A stretch of 64,000 nt of DNA. It comes from Streptomyces sp. B21-105. Its GTDB lineage: Bacteria > Actinomycetota > Actinomycetes > Streptomycetales > Streptomycetaceae. Below the pieces are notes generated by a model. The model ran no database searches and had not been told where the DNA came from. It saw nothing but the letters and a program-made list of their open reading frames with translations. The translations under genes and the position numbers were made by a program. The stretch spans positions 7,688,001-7,752,000 of the forward strand of contig NZ_JARUMJ010000001.1 of assembly GCF_036898465.1 (NCBI RefSeq). Reading direction: 5' to 3'. Positions 28,954 through 37,874 of the stretch are shown piece after piece (the stretch's first letter is position 1; the number at the start of each line of letters is the position of its first letter).

Positions 28954-29132
28954 GCGGGTGCCGTTGCTCCCAGGTGTTCTCGGACGCGGTTCGGCTCCGA
29001 GTGCACGACTCTCGGCGGATCGGGTTGGTGACCCTCGGTCTGCTCGACACCGGCCTCGCCTTGCTCGCACGTACCGCTCTGTCGCGGCCGGCGGGCGCGG
29101 GCACTGCGATGGCGCGGACACCTCGGCCGATG

Positions 29133-29146
29133 GGGCCTGTCGGCCC
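29133..29146. promoter_or_regulatory. DevR-like box upstream of usp operon
   Basis: GGGCCT-GT-CGGCCC, flanked by G and C, has one mismatch and lies 84 bases before the first usp gene. Confidence 0.65.
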
Positions 29147-29229
29147 CAGACCGGGGACCTGCGGGCTCTGCACCGAGTCTCTCCTCGTCGCCACTCTGGA
29201 TTCAGAACCCCGATCAGGAGGTGGACAAC

Positions 29230-30135
29230 ATGTCCCGCAACGTCACCGTGGGCCTCGACGGCTCGACCGAGAGCCGTGCCGCTGCCGAGTGGGCGGCGCG
29301 CGAGGCGAAGCTGCGCGGCCTGCCGCTGCGGCTGGTGCACGTCTGGGAGCCCGTCCCGGAGCCCATGGCGCAGGCCCCGCTCCTGAGCGCCGAGACGCAA
29401 GTGCACTGGAGCGAGCGGATTCCGCGCGAGACTGCCGAGGGCCTCCGCCTGCGCCACCCCGGCGTGCATGTGGAGATGGAGCAGATTTCCGGCAGGCCGG
29501 CGGATGCGTTGGCCGAGGCGGCGAAGGACGCTGAGCTGCTCGTCCTCGGCTCGCGCGGGCTGAGCGGGATCGGGGGATTCCTCGTCGGGTCCGTCGGCAC
29601 GGCAGTGATCGCGCACACGGAGACCCCTGTCATTCTGGTGCGGGCCGGGGAGCAGGCCGCCGACGAGCACGAGGCGGATCCGGCGGGCATCCCGTCCGCC
29701 GCCACCGCGTACCGGCCCGTGGTCCTCGGCCTTGACACCGGCCACCCCGACGACACGGTGATCGCTTTCGCCTTCGAGGAGGCCGCCCGTCGAAACACCG
29801 CGCTGAGGGTCGTGCACGGCTGGAACCTTCCGCCCTACTTCGCCTACGGCCTCCCCGCCGACCCCGAGCTCAACGCCGAACTGGGCCGGCAGGAGGCTGC
29901 CGCGCTGGCTGGGGTGCTGCGCCCCTGGCGGCAGAAGTACCCGGAGATCGAGGTCGTCGAGGTGTCCCGCTGCGGCAGCCCCGCCAACCACGTCATCGAC
30001 GCCTCCCGCGCGGCCTCGCTGGTCATTGTCGGTCGTCGGACGCGCCGCAGCCCGATCGGCGCTCACATCGGCCCTGTGACGCACGCGGTACTGCACCATG
30101 CCACCGCCCCCGTCGCCGTCGTCGCGCACGACTGA
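29230..30135 (+). CDS. Tandem universal stress protein (UspA), copy 1
   Basis: This 301-aa protein has two UspA domains. The first starts with VTVGLDGSTESRAAAEWAAR and has the ATP-binding GSRGLSGIGGFLVGSVG. The second starts at PVVLGLDTGHPDD, and its glycine loop is replaced by GRRTRRSPIGAHIGPV. Two-domain USPs are the largest class of DosR targets in mycobacteria. The start after AGGAGG is clear. It is followed 26 bases later by a second usp. Confidence 0.9.
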   Translation: MSRNVTVGLDGSTESRAAAEWAAREAKLRGLPLRLVHVWEPVPEPMAQAPLLSAETQVHWSERIPRETAEGLRLRHPGVHVEMEQISGRPADALAEAAKDAELLVLGSRGLSGIGGFLVGSVGTAVIAHTETPVILVRAGEQAADEHEADPAGIPSAATAYRPVVLGLDTGHPDDTVIAFAFEEAARRNTALRVVHGWNLPPYFAYGLPADPELNAELGRQEAAALAGVLRPWRQKYPEIEVVEVSRCGSPANHVIDASRAASLVIVGRRTRRSPIGAHIGPVTHAVLHHATAPVAVVAHD

Positions 30136-30161
30136 GCGCATTCTCTGAAGGAGTGGAGATC

Positions 30162-31067
30162 ATGAACACAGCGGTGGAACGAGCCCTCGGTGGGCCCTTG
30201 GTCGTGGGCGTGGACGGTTCCGAGCCGAGCTTGCGTGCCGTCGACTGGGCGGCCGACGAGGCCGTGCTGCGCGGGGTGCCGTTGCGGGTGGTGTACGCCT
30301 GCCTGTGGGAACGGTACGAGGGTGCCGCGCTCGCCCGGGACATCGGGAAGCCGACCGCTCTGCCGTTGGCCCAGGATGTCGCCGGCGCCGCTGCTCAGCG
30401 GGCACGTGCCCGGCACCCCGACCTGAAGGTGACTGCCGACGTGGTGTTCGAGGAGCCGGAGTACGCCCTGGTGCGCGAGGGGCGGAACGCCTCCGCGCTG
30501 GTCGTGGGCACCCGCGGCCGCAGCGGCATCGCCGAGATGCTGCTCGGCTCCGTCAGCCTGGCCGTCGCCGCCCACGCCGACTGCCCGGTGATCGTGCTGC
30601 GCGGCAGCCACGACAACCAGGCGACGCCCCCGGTACGTGGCCGCGTCGTCGTGGGCGTCGGCGAGGACGTGAAGGAGTCGGCGGCCGTGCGCTTCGCCGT
30701 CGAGGAGGCACGGCGACGCGGGGTGCCCTTGGAGGCCGCGCGGGCCTGGCGATGCCCCGCGCACGAGACCACCGACCACCCACTCATGGCCGGTGAACCC
30801 GCCCGCCTGCACGAGGAGCGGGCGGTCGAGGAACTGGGAGCGGCGTTGCAGAATGTCCCGGCGGACATCGATGTGCGCCGGCGCACCGTCGAGGGCCATG
30901 CCCGCCGGGTGCTCGTGGACGCCTCGCACGAGGCCGACCTGCTGGTCGTCGGCGCTCGGCGCAGCGAGGGGCGCTTCGGGCTTCAGCTCGGTCGGGTCGC
31001 CCATGCGGTGCTGCACCACTCCGCCTGCCCGGTCGCCGTCGTACCGCACCGGGCGTACGACGCCTGA
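30162..31067 (+). CDS. Tandem universal stress protein (UspA), copy 2
   Basis: This 301-aa, two-domain USP is the partner of copy 1 in the same operon. Domain 1 has VVGVDGSEPSLRAVDWAADE and the ATP loop GTRGRSGIAEMLLGSVS. Domain 2 has RVVVGVGEDVKESAAVRFA and GARRSEGRFGLQLGRV. It starts at ATG after GAAGGAG. It converges on ppk2 with only 8 bases between the stops. Confidence 0.9.
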   Translation: MNTAVERALGGPLVVGVDGSEPSLRAVDWAADEAVLRGVPLRVVYACLWERYEGAALARDIGKPTALPLAQDVAGAAAQRARARHPDLKVTADVVFEEPEYALVREGRNASALVVGTRGRSGIAEMLLGSVSLAVAAHADCPVIVLRGSHDNQATPPVRGRVVVGVGEDVKESAAVRFAVEEARRRGVPLEAARAWRCPAHETTDHPLMAGEPARLHEERAVEELGAALQNVPADIDVRRRTVEGHARRVLVDASHEADLLVVGARRSEGRFGLQLGRVAHAVLHHSACPVAVVPHRAYDA

Positions 31068-31075
31068 CCGGTGCC

Positions 31076-31879
31076 TCAGAGGCTCGCCGCGTGATCGGGG
31101 ACGTAGGTCTGCAGATCGCGCGGCGGGCGCTGGTAGCCGGTCGACGGCGGCCGCTCCGGCAGCTCCAGCACCGGCGGCGGCACCTCCTGGTAGGGCACGG
31201 AGTCCAGCAGGTGGGCGATCATGTTCAGCCGCGCCCGGCGCTTGTCGTCGCTCTCGACGACGAACCAGGGAGCCTCCGGGATGTCGGTGTGCACCAGCAT
31301 CTCGTCCTTGGCCCGGGAATACGCCTCCCAGCGGGTGATGGACTCCAGGTCCATCGGGGACAGCTTCCAGCGCCGCGTCGGATCCTCCATCCGGCGCCGG
31401 AAGCGCTCCTGCTGCTCCGTGTCGCTCACCGAGAACCAGTACTTGCGCAGCAAAATCCCGTCCTCCAGCAGCATCCGCTCGAAGATCGGGCACTGGCGCA
31501 GGAAGAGCTGATGCTCCTCCTCGGTGCAAAAGCCCATCACGTGCTCGACTCCGGCCCGGTTGTACCAGGACCGGTCGAACAGCACGATCTCCCCCGCCGC
31601 CGGCAAATGCTCGACGTACCGCTGGAAGTACCACTGCGTGCGCTGGCGCTCGGTCGGCTTGGGCAGGGCCACGATCCGGGCGACGCGGGGGTTGAGATGT
31701 TCCGCGACCCGTTTGATGGTGCCGCCCTTGCCCGCCGCGTCCCGGCCCTCGAAGACGACGACCAGCCGGGTGCCCTCCGCACGCACCCACTCCTGCAGCT
31801 TGACCAGCTCCGTCTGCAGGCGCAGCAGTTCCCGTTCGTATGCCGCGCGCGGCACCTTCGCCGCCTTCTTGCCGGCCAT
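31076..31879 (-). CDS. ppk2: Polyphosphate kinase 2
   Basis: This 267-aa P-loop kinase of class-I PPK2 has Walker A FEGRDAAGKGG (about 44-54), the lid region FDRSWYNRAGVEHVMG and the FSVSDTEQQERF segment. PPK2 makes nucleoside di/triphosphates from polyphosphate, a plausible ATP/GTP reserve when respiration stops. The ATG follows a GGCGGC stretch with a weak ribosome site. The only box nearby (32,046) is 170 bases upstream and better placed for the opposite gene. Confidence 0.92.
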   Translation of the reverse strand: MAGKKAAKVPRAAYERELLRLQTELVKLQEWVRAEGTRLVVVFEGRDAAGKGGTIKRVAEHLNPRVARIVALPKPTERQRTQWYFQRYVEHLPAAGEIVLFDRSWYNRAGVEHVMGFCTEEEHQLFLRQCPIFERMLLEDGILLRKYWFSVSDTEQQERFRRRMEDPTRRWKLSPMDLESITRWEAYSRAKDEMLVHTDIPEAPWFVVESDDKRRARLNMIAHLLDSVPYQEVPPPVLELPERPPSTGYQRPPRDLQTYVPDHAASL

Positions 31880-32045
31880 GCCGCCTCCATCGCCCGATGG
31901 GTTCCGTCGATGACTTCAACGTAGTCACTGGTGCCCCGGTCGAAGACGGGACAGCACCGTACTGACCGGCGGGGAGCGGCGCACCCTGAACGTGCACCGT
32001 CAGGCATGCCTCCCGGCGCCTGCCGGGGACGACCGGCGAAATCTT

Positions 32046-32059
32046 GGGCCTACCGGCCC
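32046..32059. promoter_or_regulatory. DevR-like box between ppk2 and the acyl-CoA synthetase
   Basis: GGGCCT-AC-CGGCCC has one mismatch and lies 85 bases before the synthetase start. Confidence 0.65.
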
Positions 32060-32143
32060 TCACATCGCCCCCGGACAGCCCATGGGACCACCCCCCGATC
32101 CGCCGGATGCTCGAAATGACAAGAGGCTTGGAGGAGTCCCGCG

Positions 32144-34873
32144 ATGACGCACGACGTGACCGACCGACCCCCCGCCCACGCCCTGCTCGCTGACGGCACC
32201 ACTGTGTGCATCCGTCCCGTGAGGCCGAGCGACCACGATCAGTTGGAGGGGCTGTACGAGGAGATGTCCCCAGAGAACCTGCGCCTGAGGTTCTTCGCCG
32301 CGAGCCGCCGGTCCGCCGGTCTGGCCGCCGACCGGGCCTGTGCTCCGGCCCGCACCGGCTACCGGGCGCTGCTGGCCGAGACGCAGGGCCAGGTGATCGG
32401 CCTCGCCGAGTACGACACAGGGGACGAGAAGGACGCGGCCGAAGTGTCCATCGCTGTCGCCGACGGGCTGCACCACCGGGGCGTGGGGACCCTGCTCGTC
32501 GAGCACCTCGTCTCGGCCGCCCGCGCGGAGGGCATCACGACCTTCACGGCCGACGCGCTCAGTGAGAACCACGAGGTGTTGAAGCTCTTCGCCGACCTCG
32601 GTCTACGCACGGACCGCCGCTTCGAGGGCCCGGAGGTGCGCTGCACCATCGTCCTCGACCAGAGCGACAGCTACCTCACGGCGGTCGAGGAACGCGGCCG
32701 GGCCGCCGATGTCGCCAGCCTGGAGCCGCTGCTGCGGCCGAAGGTGGTCGCCGTCATAGGCGCCGGGCGCAAGCCGGGTTCGGTGGGCCGGGCGATCCTG
32801 CACCAGCTGCACTCGGGCGGTTACACCGGGCGCCTGTTCGCGGTGAACCCCGCCGCGCACGCGATTCTCGGCGTGCCCTCCTACTCGTCGGTCAGCGCCC
32901 TGCCCAAGACACCTGACCTCGCGGTGCTCGCCGTACCTGCCGCCGCGATCCCGGAGACAGCCGAGGAGTGCGGCAAGGCGGGCGTACGCGCCCTCCTCGT
33001 CGTCACCGCAGGCATTCACGCCGACCAGGCCCAAGCCCTGCTGGCGTCCTGCCGTTCGTACGGCATGCGCCTCGTCGGCCCCAACTGCCTCGGCATCGCC
33101 AACACCGACCCGCAACTGAGCCTGGACGCCACGTTCGCTGCCGGACATCCGCGCCCCGGCACCGCGGGCGTCGCTGTGCAGTCCGGCGGCGTCGGCATCG
33201 CCCTGCTCGACGGGCTGTCCCGGCTCGGTATCGGCGTCTCTTCCTTCGCCTCTCTCGGCGACAAGTACGACGTCAGCGGCAACGACATGCTTCAGTGGTG
33301 GGAGAACGACGGCCGCACCGACCTCGCCCTGCTGCACCTGGAGTCGTTCGGCAGTCCACGGGCGTTCTCCCGCACCGCCCGGCGCGTGACCCGCCGTATG
33401 CCCGTACTGACCGTCGACGCCGGGCGCACCGACGCGGGCCGGCGCGCTGCCGCCTCGCACACAGCGGCCGCCGCCACCCGCACGATGACCCGCGGCGCGC
33501 TCTTCACCCAGGCCGGCATCACCGCAACCCGGTCGATCGGCGAACTCCTCGAGACCGCCGCGCTGTTGCACTCGCAGCCACTGCCGCCAGGCAGCAGGGT
33601 GGCGATCGTCACCAACGCGGGCGGGGCCGGTGTCCTCGCGGCCGACGCCTGCGCCGAAGCCGGACTGTCGCTCCCGGACCCCACACCGGAACTGATCGAC
33701 GACCTGCTCGCCGTGCTGCCGGAGGGGGCTGCGGTGGGCAACCCGGTCGACGCCACCGCCGCCGTCACGGAGGAACAGCTCACGGACTGCGTGGACCGGA
33801 TCGTGCGGTTCGGCGGTGTCGACGCCGTCCTCGTCGCCCTGGTCCCCACGGCGGTCGCCGCGGCGACTGGTGACGACCTCGTCCGGGCCCTCACCCTCAC
33901 CCACTCTCGGCTGCGCTCGAGCGGGGGGACCCCCATCCCCGGCCGGAGGGCGAAGCCGATCGTCGTGGTACGGCTCGAACAGGGCCTGCCCGTAGAGCTG
34001 TTGCCCGCTGCAGAGGGCGGCACCATCCCGTCGTACGCCGAACCCCAGGCGGCGGCACGGGCGTTGGCGCACGCCGCCCACCGCGCGGCCTGGCTCGCCC
34101 GTCCCGCCGGGACCGTCCCCGACCCCGACGGCGTCGAGGCGGAACGAGCCCGCACCATCGTCGAGACCTACCTCGCCGCACACCCCGACGGCGGCTGGCT
34201 GGACCCGCGTACCTGCGCCGACCTGCTGGCCTGCTACGGCATCCCGCAGATCCCCTGGGCCTGGGCCGAGACGGAGGACGACGCCGCCCTGGCCGCCGAC
34301 CGGCTGCGCGGCAGCGATGGCCGGGTGGTAATGAAGGCCCACTGGCCCGGGCTGGTGCACAAAAGCCAGCAGCACGCCGTCCACCTCGACCTGCGCGGCG
34401 ATTCCGAAATTCGAGCCGCCTTCCGCGACCTGGAAGCCCGCTTCGCCGGGCTGATGACCGGTGTCGTACTGCAGCCGCTCGCCGTCCGCGGTACCGAGCT
34501 GTTCGCGGGCGTCGTCCAGGACCAGGTCTTCGGCCCGCTCGTTCTGTTCGGGCTCGGCGGTACGGCCACAGAGGTCCTGGCCGACCACGCGGCCCGTCTC
34601 GCCCCGCTCACTGACCACGACGTGCACGACCTGATCACCTCCCCGCGCTGCGCCCCGCTTCTGTTCGGCGCGCACGGCGACGGACCCGTCGACCTCGAGG
34701 AGCTGGAGCAGCTGCTGCTGCGGCTGTCCCGAATGGCGGCGGACCTGCCGCAGCTCGCCGAGACCGACTTCAACCCGGTCCTCGCGACGCCGGGCGGCGT
34801 CACCGTGCTGGACGCGCGGATCCGCCTGGTGCCGTGCAGGCCCCAGGACCCCTATCTGCGCCGACTCCGCTGA
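32144..34873 (+). CDS. GNAT acetyltransferase fused to ADP-forming acyl-CoA synthetase
   Basis: This 909-aa fusion has a GNAT domain at about 20-170 (acetyl-CoA loop HHRGVGTLLVEHL). The synthetase part follows: CoA-binding domain (VVAVIGAGRKPGSVG near 200), succinyl-CoA-synthetase-like domain with the phospho-His in AAASHTAAA near 445, and ATP-grasp (about 690-900). Such Pat/Acd proteins acetylate acetyl-CoA synthetase and can also make ATP from acetyl-CoA. The second role would complete an acetate-producing branch after pyruvate formate-lyase. It is first in an operon with a CBS gene and a flavodoxin. Confidence 0.88.
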   Translation: MTHDVTDRPPAHALLADGTTVCIRPVRPSDHDQLEGLYEEMSPENLRLRFFAASRRSAGLAADRACAPARTGYRALLAETQGQVIGLAEYDTGDEKDAAEVSIAVADGLHHRGVGTLLVEHLVSAARAEGITTFTADALSENHEVLKLFADLGLRTDRRFEGPEVRCTIVLDQSDSYLTAVEERGRAADVASLEPLLRPKVVAVIGAGRKPGSVGRAILHQLHSGGYTGRLFAVNPAAHAILGVPSYSSVSALPKTPDLAVLAVPAAAIPETAEECGKAGVRALLVVTAGIHADQAQALLASCRSYGMRLVGPNCLGIANTDPQLSLDATFAAGHPRPGTAGVAVQSGGVGIALLDGLSRLGIGVSSFASLGDKYDVSGNDMLQWWENDGRTDLALLHLESFGSPRAFSRTARRVTRRMPVLTVDAGRTDAGRRAAASHTAAAATRTMTRGALFTQAGITATRSIGELLETAALLHSQPLPPGSRVAIVTNAGGAGVLAADACAEAGLSLPDPTPELIDDLLAVLPEGAAVGNPVDATAAVTEEQLTDCVDRIVRFGGVDAVLVALVPTAVAAATGDDLVRALTLTHSRLRSSGGTPIPGRRAKPIVVVRLEQGLPVELLPAAEGGTIPSYAEPQAAARALAHAAHRAAWLARPAGTVPDPDGVEAERARTIVETYLAAHPDGGWLDPRTCADLLACYGIPQIPWAWAETEDDAALAADRLRGSDGRVVMKAHWPGLVHKSQQHAVHLDLRGDSEIRAAFRDLEARFAGLMTGVVLQPLAVRGTELFAGVVQDQVFGPLVLFGLGGTATEVLADHAARLAPLTDHDVHDLITSPRCAPLLFGAHGDGPVDLEELEQLLLRLSRMAADLPQLAETDFNPVLATPGGVTVLDARIRLVPCRPQDPYLRRLR

Positions 34874-34886
34874 GGAGGGAACGGAC

Positions 34887-35621
34887 ATGAAGCACAACAA
34901 GGTCGGCTCCGTGATGACCACGGACGTCGTCCGCGCCACCTACGGCACCCCGTTCAAGGAGGTCGCCAGGCTGCTCGCGGCCCACCGGATCAGCGGGCTG
35001 CCGGTGGTCGACGAGGACGACAAGGTCATCGGCGTCATCTCCGAAACGGACCTGGTGGCACGCCAGGCGGCCACTCCCGAACTGTACGAACCGCGCCGTC
35101 GCTTCGCGCTCCTCCACGGGCTGACGCGCGGTGCCCGACGGCAGGCGGCGAAGGTGCACGCCCGCACCGCCGGCCGGCTGATGACCGAGCCGCCCGTCAC
35201 CGCGCACGCCGACGACACCATCGTCGAGGCCGCCCGCACCATGGCCCAGCACCAGGTGGAACGTCTGCCGGTGCTCGACGAGACGGACCGGCTGGTCGGC
35301 ATCGTCACCCGCCGCGACCTGCTCCAGGTATTCCTGCGGCCCGATGGGGAACTCCGCGATGAGGTGATCGAGGACGTACTGGTGCGCACCCTGTGGCTGC
35401 CGCCCCGCAGCATCGACGTGTCCGTGGTGGAAGGCGTCGTCACCCTCACCGGCCACATGGAACGCAAGAGCGAGACGGAGATCGCCCTGTCGACGACCCG
35501 GCGGATCGGCGGCGTGGTCGGCGTGGTCGACAGGCTTACCTACCGACTGGACGACGCGCACCTGCGCCCCCAGGAGCAGGCGCTGCACGGCGTGGCCGAC
35601 GACTGGCTGCGCCGAGTATGA
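34887..35621 (+). CDS. CBS-pair plus BON-domain protein, copy 1
   Basis: This 244-aa protein has two CBS domains (about 8-65, KVGSVMTTDVVRATYGTPF; about 90-150, RLMTEPPVTAHADDTI) and a BON domain (about 155-220, DVSVVEGVVTLTGHMER). CBS pairs sense adenylates. BON is usually a surface- or lipid-binding module, yet there is no signal peptide. Two homologues lie at 37.9 and 53.5 kb. It follows the synthetase by 13 bases. Confidence 0.88.
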   Translation: MKHNKVGSVMTTDVVRATYGTPFKEVARLLAAHRISGLPVVDEDDKVIGVISETDLVARQAATPELYEPRRRFALLHGLTRGARRQAAKVHARTAGRLMTEPPVTAHADDTIVEAARTMAQHQVERLPVLDETDRLVGIVTRRDLLQVFLRPDGELRDEVIEDVLVRTLWLPPRSIDVSVVEGVVTLTGHMERKSETEIALSTTRRIGGVVGVVDRLTYRLDDAHLRPQEQALHGVADDWLRRV

Positions 35622-35637
35622 GAGGAGGCGTACCGCC

Positions 35638-36135
35638 ATGATCGGCACCGTGTTGGTCACGTACGGAACCACGAACGGATCGACGGCGCAGATCGCCGAA
35701 GCCATCGCCGACGTCCTGCGCAAGTACGGGCTGACGGTCGAGTCCCTTCCGGCCCAGTCCGTGACGAGTGTGGCGTCGTATGACGCAGTGGTCGTGGGTG
35801 GCGGACTGTACGCCGGACGCTGGCAGAAGCACGCCCGCCGGTTCCTGCGTCGGCACCGCCACGACTTGGCCGAACGCCCACTGTGGCTGTTCAGCAGCGG
35901 CCCGCTCGACGCCTCGGCCTCGGAGCGGGACATCCCGCCCGCACCCGGCGTGAAGAAGGCCATGGTCGAGCTCGACGCCAAGGAGCACGTCACCTTCGGA
36001 GGCTGCCTGGAGGAGGGTGCGAAGGGATGGGTCGCTCGGATGATCCTCCGCGACGGAAAGGGCGGAGACTTCCGAGACTTCACCGCGATCGAGACGTGGG
36101 CGGCACATGTCGCCGACGAGCTGACGCACACATGA
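35638..36135 (+). CDS. Flavodoxin-fold protein (HemG-like)
   Basis: This 165-aa protein has the FMN phosphate loop YGTTNGSTAQIAEAIA at residues 9-24 and SGPLDASASERDIPPAPG in the middle, like the protoporphyrinogen-oxidase HemG/flavodoxin group. It may carry electrons or act on a quinone-linked oxidation; the partner is not visible. It ends the operon, before a terminator. Confidence 0.8.
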   Translation: MIGTVLVTYGTTNGSTAQIAEAIADVLRKYGLTVESLPAQSVTSVASYDAVVVGGGLYAGRWQKHARRFLRRHRHDLAERPLWLFSSGPLDASASERDIPPAPGVKKAMVELDAKEHVTFGGCLEEGAKGWVARMILRDGKGGDFRDFTAIETWAAHVADELTHT

Positions 36136-36164
36136 GGGCGGGCCGGAGTGCTCCGCTCCGTCCA

Positions 36165-36189
36165 GACCCCGGTGTCCGGCACCGGGGTC
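36165..36189. terminator. Bidirectional terminator
   Basis: A perfect 10-bp stem (GACCCCGGTG and complement) with a 5-base loop lies between the converging flavodoxin and short usp genes. Confidence 0.75.
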
Positions 36190-36204
36190 GCCGCGTGGCC
36201 GCGC

Positions 36205-36660
36205 CTACGACGGCACCACGGCTACGGGGCACGTGGCCTCTCGCAACAGGGACCCAATCACGTACCGCCACTCGGCGCCGGGCTTCCGGCCCATCACGAC
36301 CAGTGCGGCGCCCGCGGAGCAGTGGAGCAGGGCCTGCGCCGGCATGAACAGGACGGCGTCCTGGAGCACTGGTACCTCCGGATGTCTCTCACGCTGCAGC
36401 GCATCGGCGAGCTGCTGCACCTCCTGGTCCTCCCAGGCGGCCCGCTCCTCCTCCGGTATGGCGAAGGGCAGTTCGGCAGCCCACGCGGGAAGCGACCAGG
36501 CGTGCACGCCGAGCGTGACCCCCTCGGAGCGGCGAGGGGCGGAGAGATCGTCCGAGACGAACACGAGCGGCCGGGCCGCAGCTTCGACGTTCGCAGGAAG
36601 GGGCGAGCCGGCCGTTCGAGAGTCGGCGACATCCTCCCGGCGCAGGGCGCACACGACCAT
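36205..36660 (-). CDS. Short, degenerate universal stress protein
   Basis: About 151 aa, resembling a single UspA domain. The first strand with the VGVDGS motif is replaced by PLVFVSDDLSAP. The glycine-rich loop is altered to GRKPGAEWRYVIGSLL, so ATP binding may be lost. The tail CPVAVVPS is typical. A palindrome 96 bases upstream suggests it is still expressed. ATG 36,660 is chosen over TTG 36,675. Confidence 0.6.
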   Translation of the reverse strand: MVVCALRREDVADSRTAGSPLPANVEAAARPLVFVSDDLSAPRRSEGVTLGVHAWSLPAWAAELPFAIPEEERAAWEDQEVQQLADALQRERHPEVPVLQDAVLFMPAQALLHCSAGAALVVMGRKPGAEWRYVIGSLLREATCPVAVVPS

Positions 36661-36755
36661 CTTGGCCTCGCTCAAGAATCACTTGTTCCATGGCGGTCCG
36701 CCTTCCACCCCAACGGGACGCCACCAGCCCTGCGTGGGCCTGGGGGCGTGCGCAG

Positions 36756-36769
36756 AGGCCGAAGGGCCT
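36756..36769. promoter_or_regulatory. DevR-like box upstream of the short usp
   Basis: AGGCCG-AA-GGGCCT is symmetric at its ends and lies 96 bases before the start. Confidence 0.5.
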
Positions 36770-36786
36770 TGAACCGTAACCGCGGC

Positions 36787-36901
36787 GATTAAGAGAGACA
36801 GCCGAACTCCGCGGGGATTCCCGGAGGCTGCCGCAGCGTGTTGTGCACCGTGCAGTAGTCGACCCCGCACGCTGTCCAGTCGGCCTGGCGGCCCTCAGCT
36901 C
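36787..36901 (-). pseudogene. 3' end of a gene split by the IS5 element (possibly OsmC family)
   Basis: The minus-strand frame ends ACGVDYCTVHNTLRQPPG then AEFGCLS and stops at 36,787. The CTVHNTLRQPP stretch recalls the C-terminus of some OsmC-type peroxide-response proteins. Removing the IS and one CTAAG copy joins this frame in phase with sequence at 37,764-37,830. No complete upstream part survives before the next gene, so the gene was probably already truncated. Confidence 0.4.
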
Positions 36902-36906
36902 CTAAG

Positions 36907-37758
36907 AAACCATCTCATTTGGTGAGCCTGCGGTAGCAGATGAGGGTGCAGGCGATGCTGGTAAAGGCGAGGAAGTGGCTGGCTTTGCGCTCGTAGCGTC
37001 GGTGCAAGCGCCGGCAGCCGGCGAGCCAGGCCATGGTGCGTTCGATGGTCCAGCGGTGGCGGCCGAGTCGTTGCGAAGTCTCGACGCCCTTACGGGCGAT
37101 GCGATGCCGGATGCCTCGGCTGGATAACCATCGCCGCAGGTGGGCGTAGTCGTAGCCTTTGTCGGCGTGGAGCTTGTCCGGCCTGCGTCGCCGACGCCCG
37201 CGGCGGGAGCGGATGGGCGGTATGCCCTTCACCAGGGGGATCAGGGCCTGGCTGTCGTGCAGGTTCGCCCCTGAGATTCCGACGGAGAGGGGCAGACCGG
37301 TCCGCTCGGTGATGAGGTGGATCTTCGACCCGTACTTGCCCCTGTCGACAGGATTCGGACCTGTCATGTCCCCCTTTTCAAGGCCCGCATGTTCACCGAG
37401 TCGATCGCACACCGGGACCAGTCCAATTCGCCACGAACGCCGAGCTCGTCGAGGACCAGGCGGTGGAGCTTGGCCCAGACGCGGGCCTTCGACCACTCGG
37501 CAAAGCGTCGATGGGCCGTCGCTCCCGACGGCCCGAATGACGCGGACGGCAGCTGCTGCCAGGTACAGCCTGACGTGGCCACGAACACGATCGCGGCAAG
37601 AACCTCACGATCGCCATGACGGCGCCGGCCACCGCCTTGAGGCCGCGAGGGCGCCTCCGGCACCACTCGCTGGAACAACTCCCACAACTCATCCGGCACC
37701 AGCCGCTCAACGATCCCCACGAGCCACAGCCTACCGAGTCGGCCAAATGAGATGACGT
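36907..37758 (-). mobile_element. IS5-family insertion sequence, complete
   Basis: An 852-bp element with inverted ends sharing CATCTCATTTGG, flanked on both sides by CTAAG (36,902-36,906 and 37,759-37,763), which looks like a target duplication. It carries one transposase in two overlapping frames. Confidence 0.85.
36915..37720 (-). CDS. IS5-family transposase made by ribosomal frameshifting
   Basis: Frame A (GTG 37,720 down to about 37,365) carries the HTH and first catalytic Asp (AIDSVNMRALKRG). Frame B (about 37,380 to 36,915) carries LHADKGYDYAHLR and the Glu in RWTIERTMAWLAG. The frames overlap at an A4-G5 run near 37,374-37,384, the usual slippery site in this IS group. Nothing else disrupts it, so the element is probably active. 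Confidence 0.85.
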
Positions 37759-37874
37759 CTAAGGCAGCAACGAGGAGCGGCCGTGGTGGCCAGAGGGACG
37801 GTGCGCGCTCGACGGGGACGTGCGCAACGCCGCCAGGTCTTCGCCGCGATGTTGCAACGTTCACTCGGGGCGAT

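Noticed and set aside
32603..34939. 778-codon minus-strand frame over the acyl-CoA synthetase
   Set aside because: It is antisense to an intact multidomain enzyme and matches no family.
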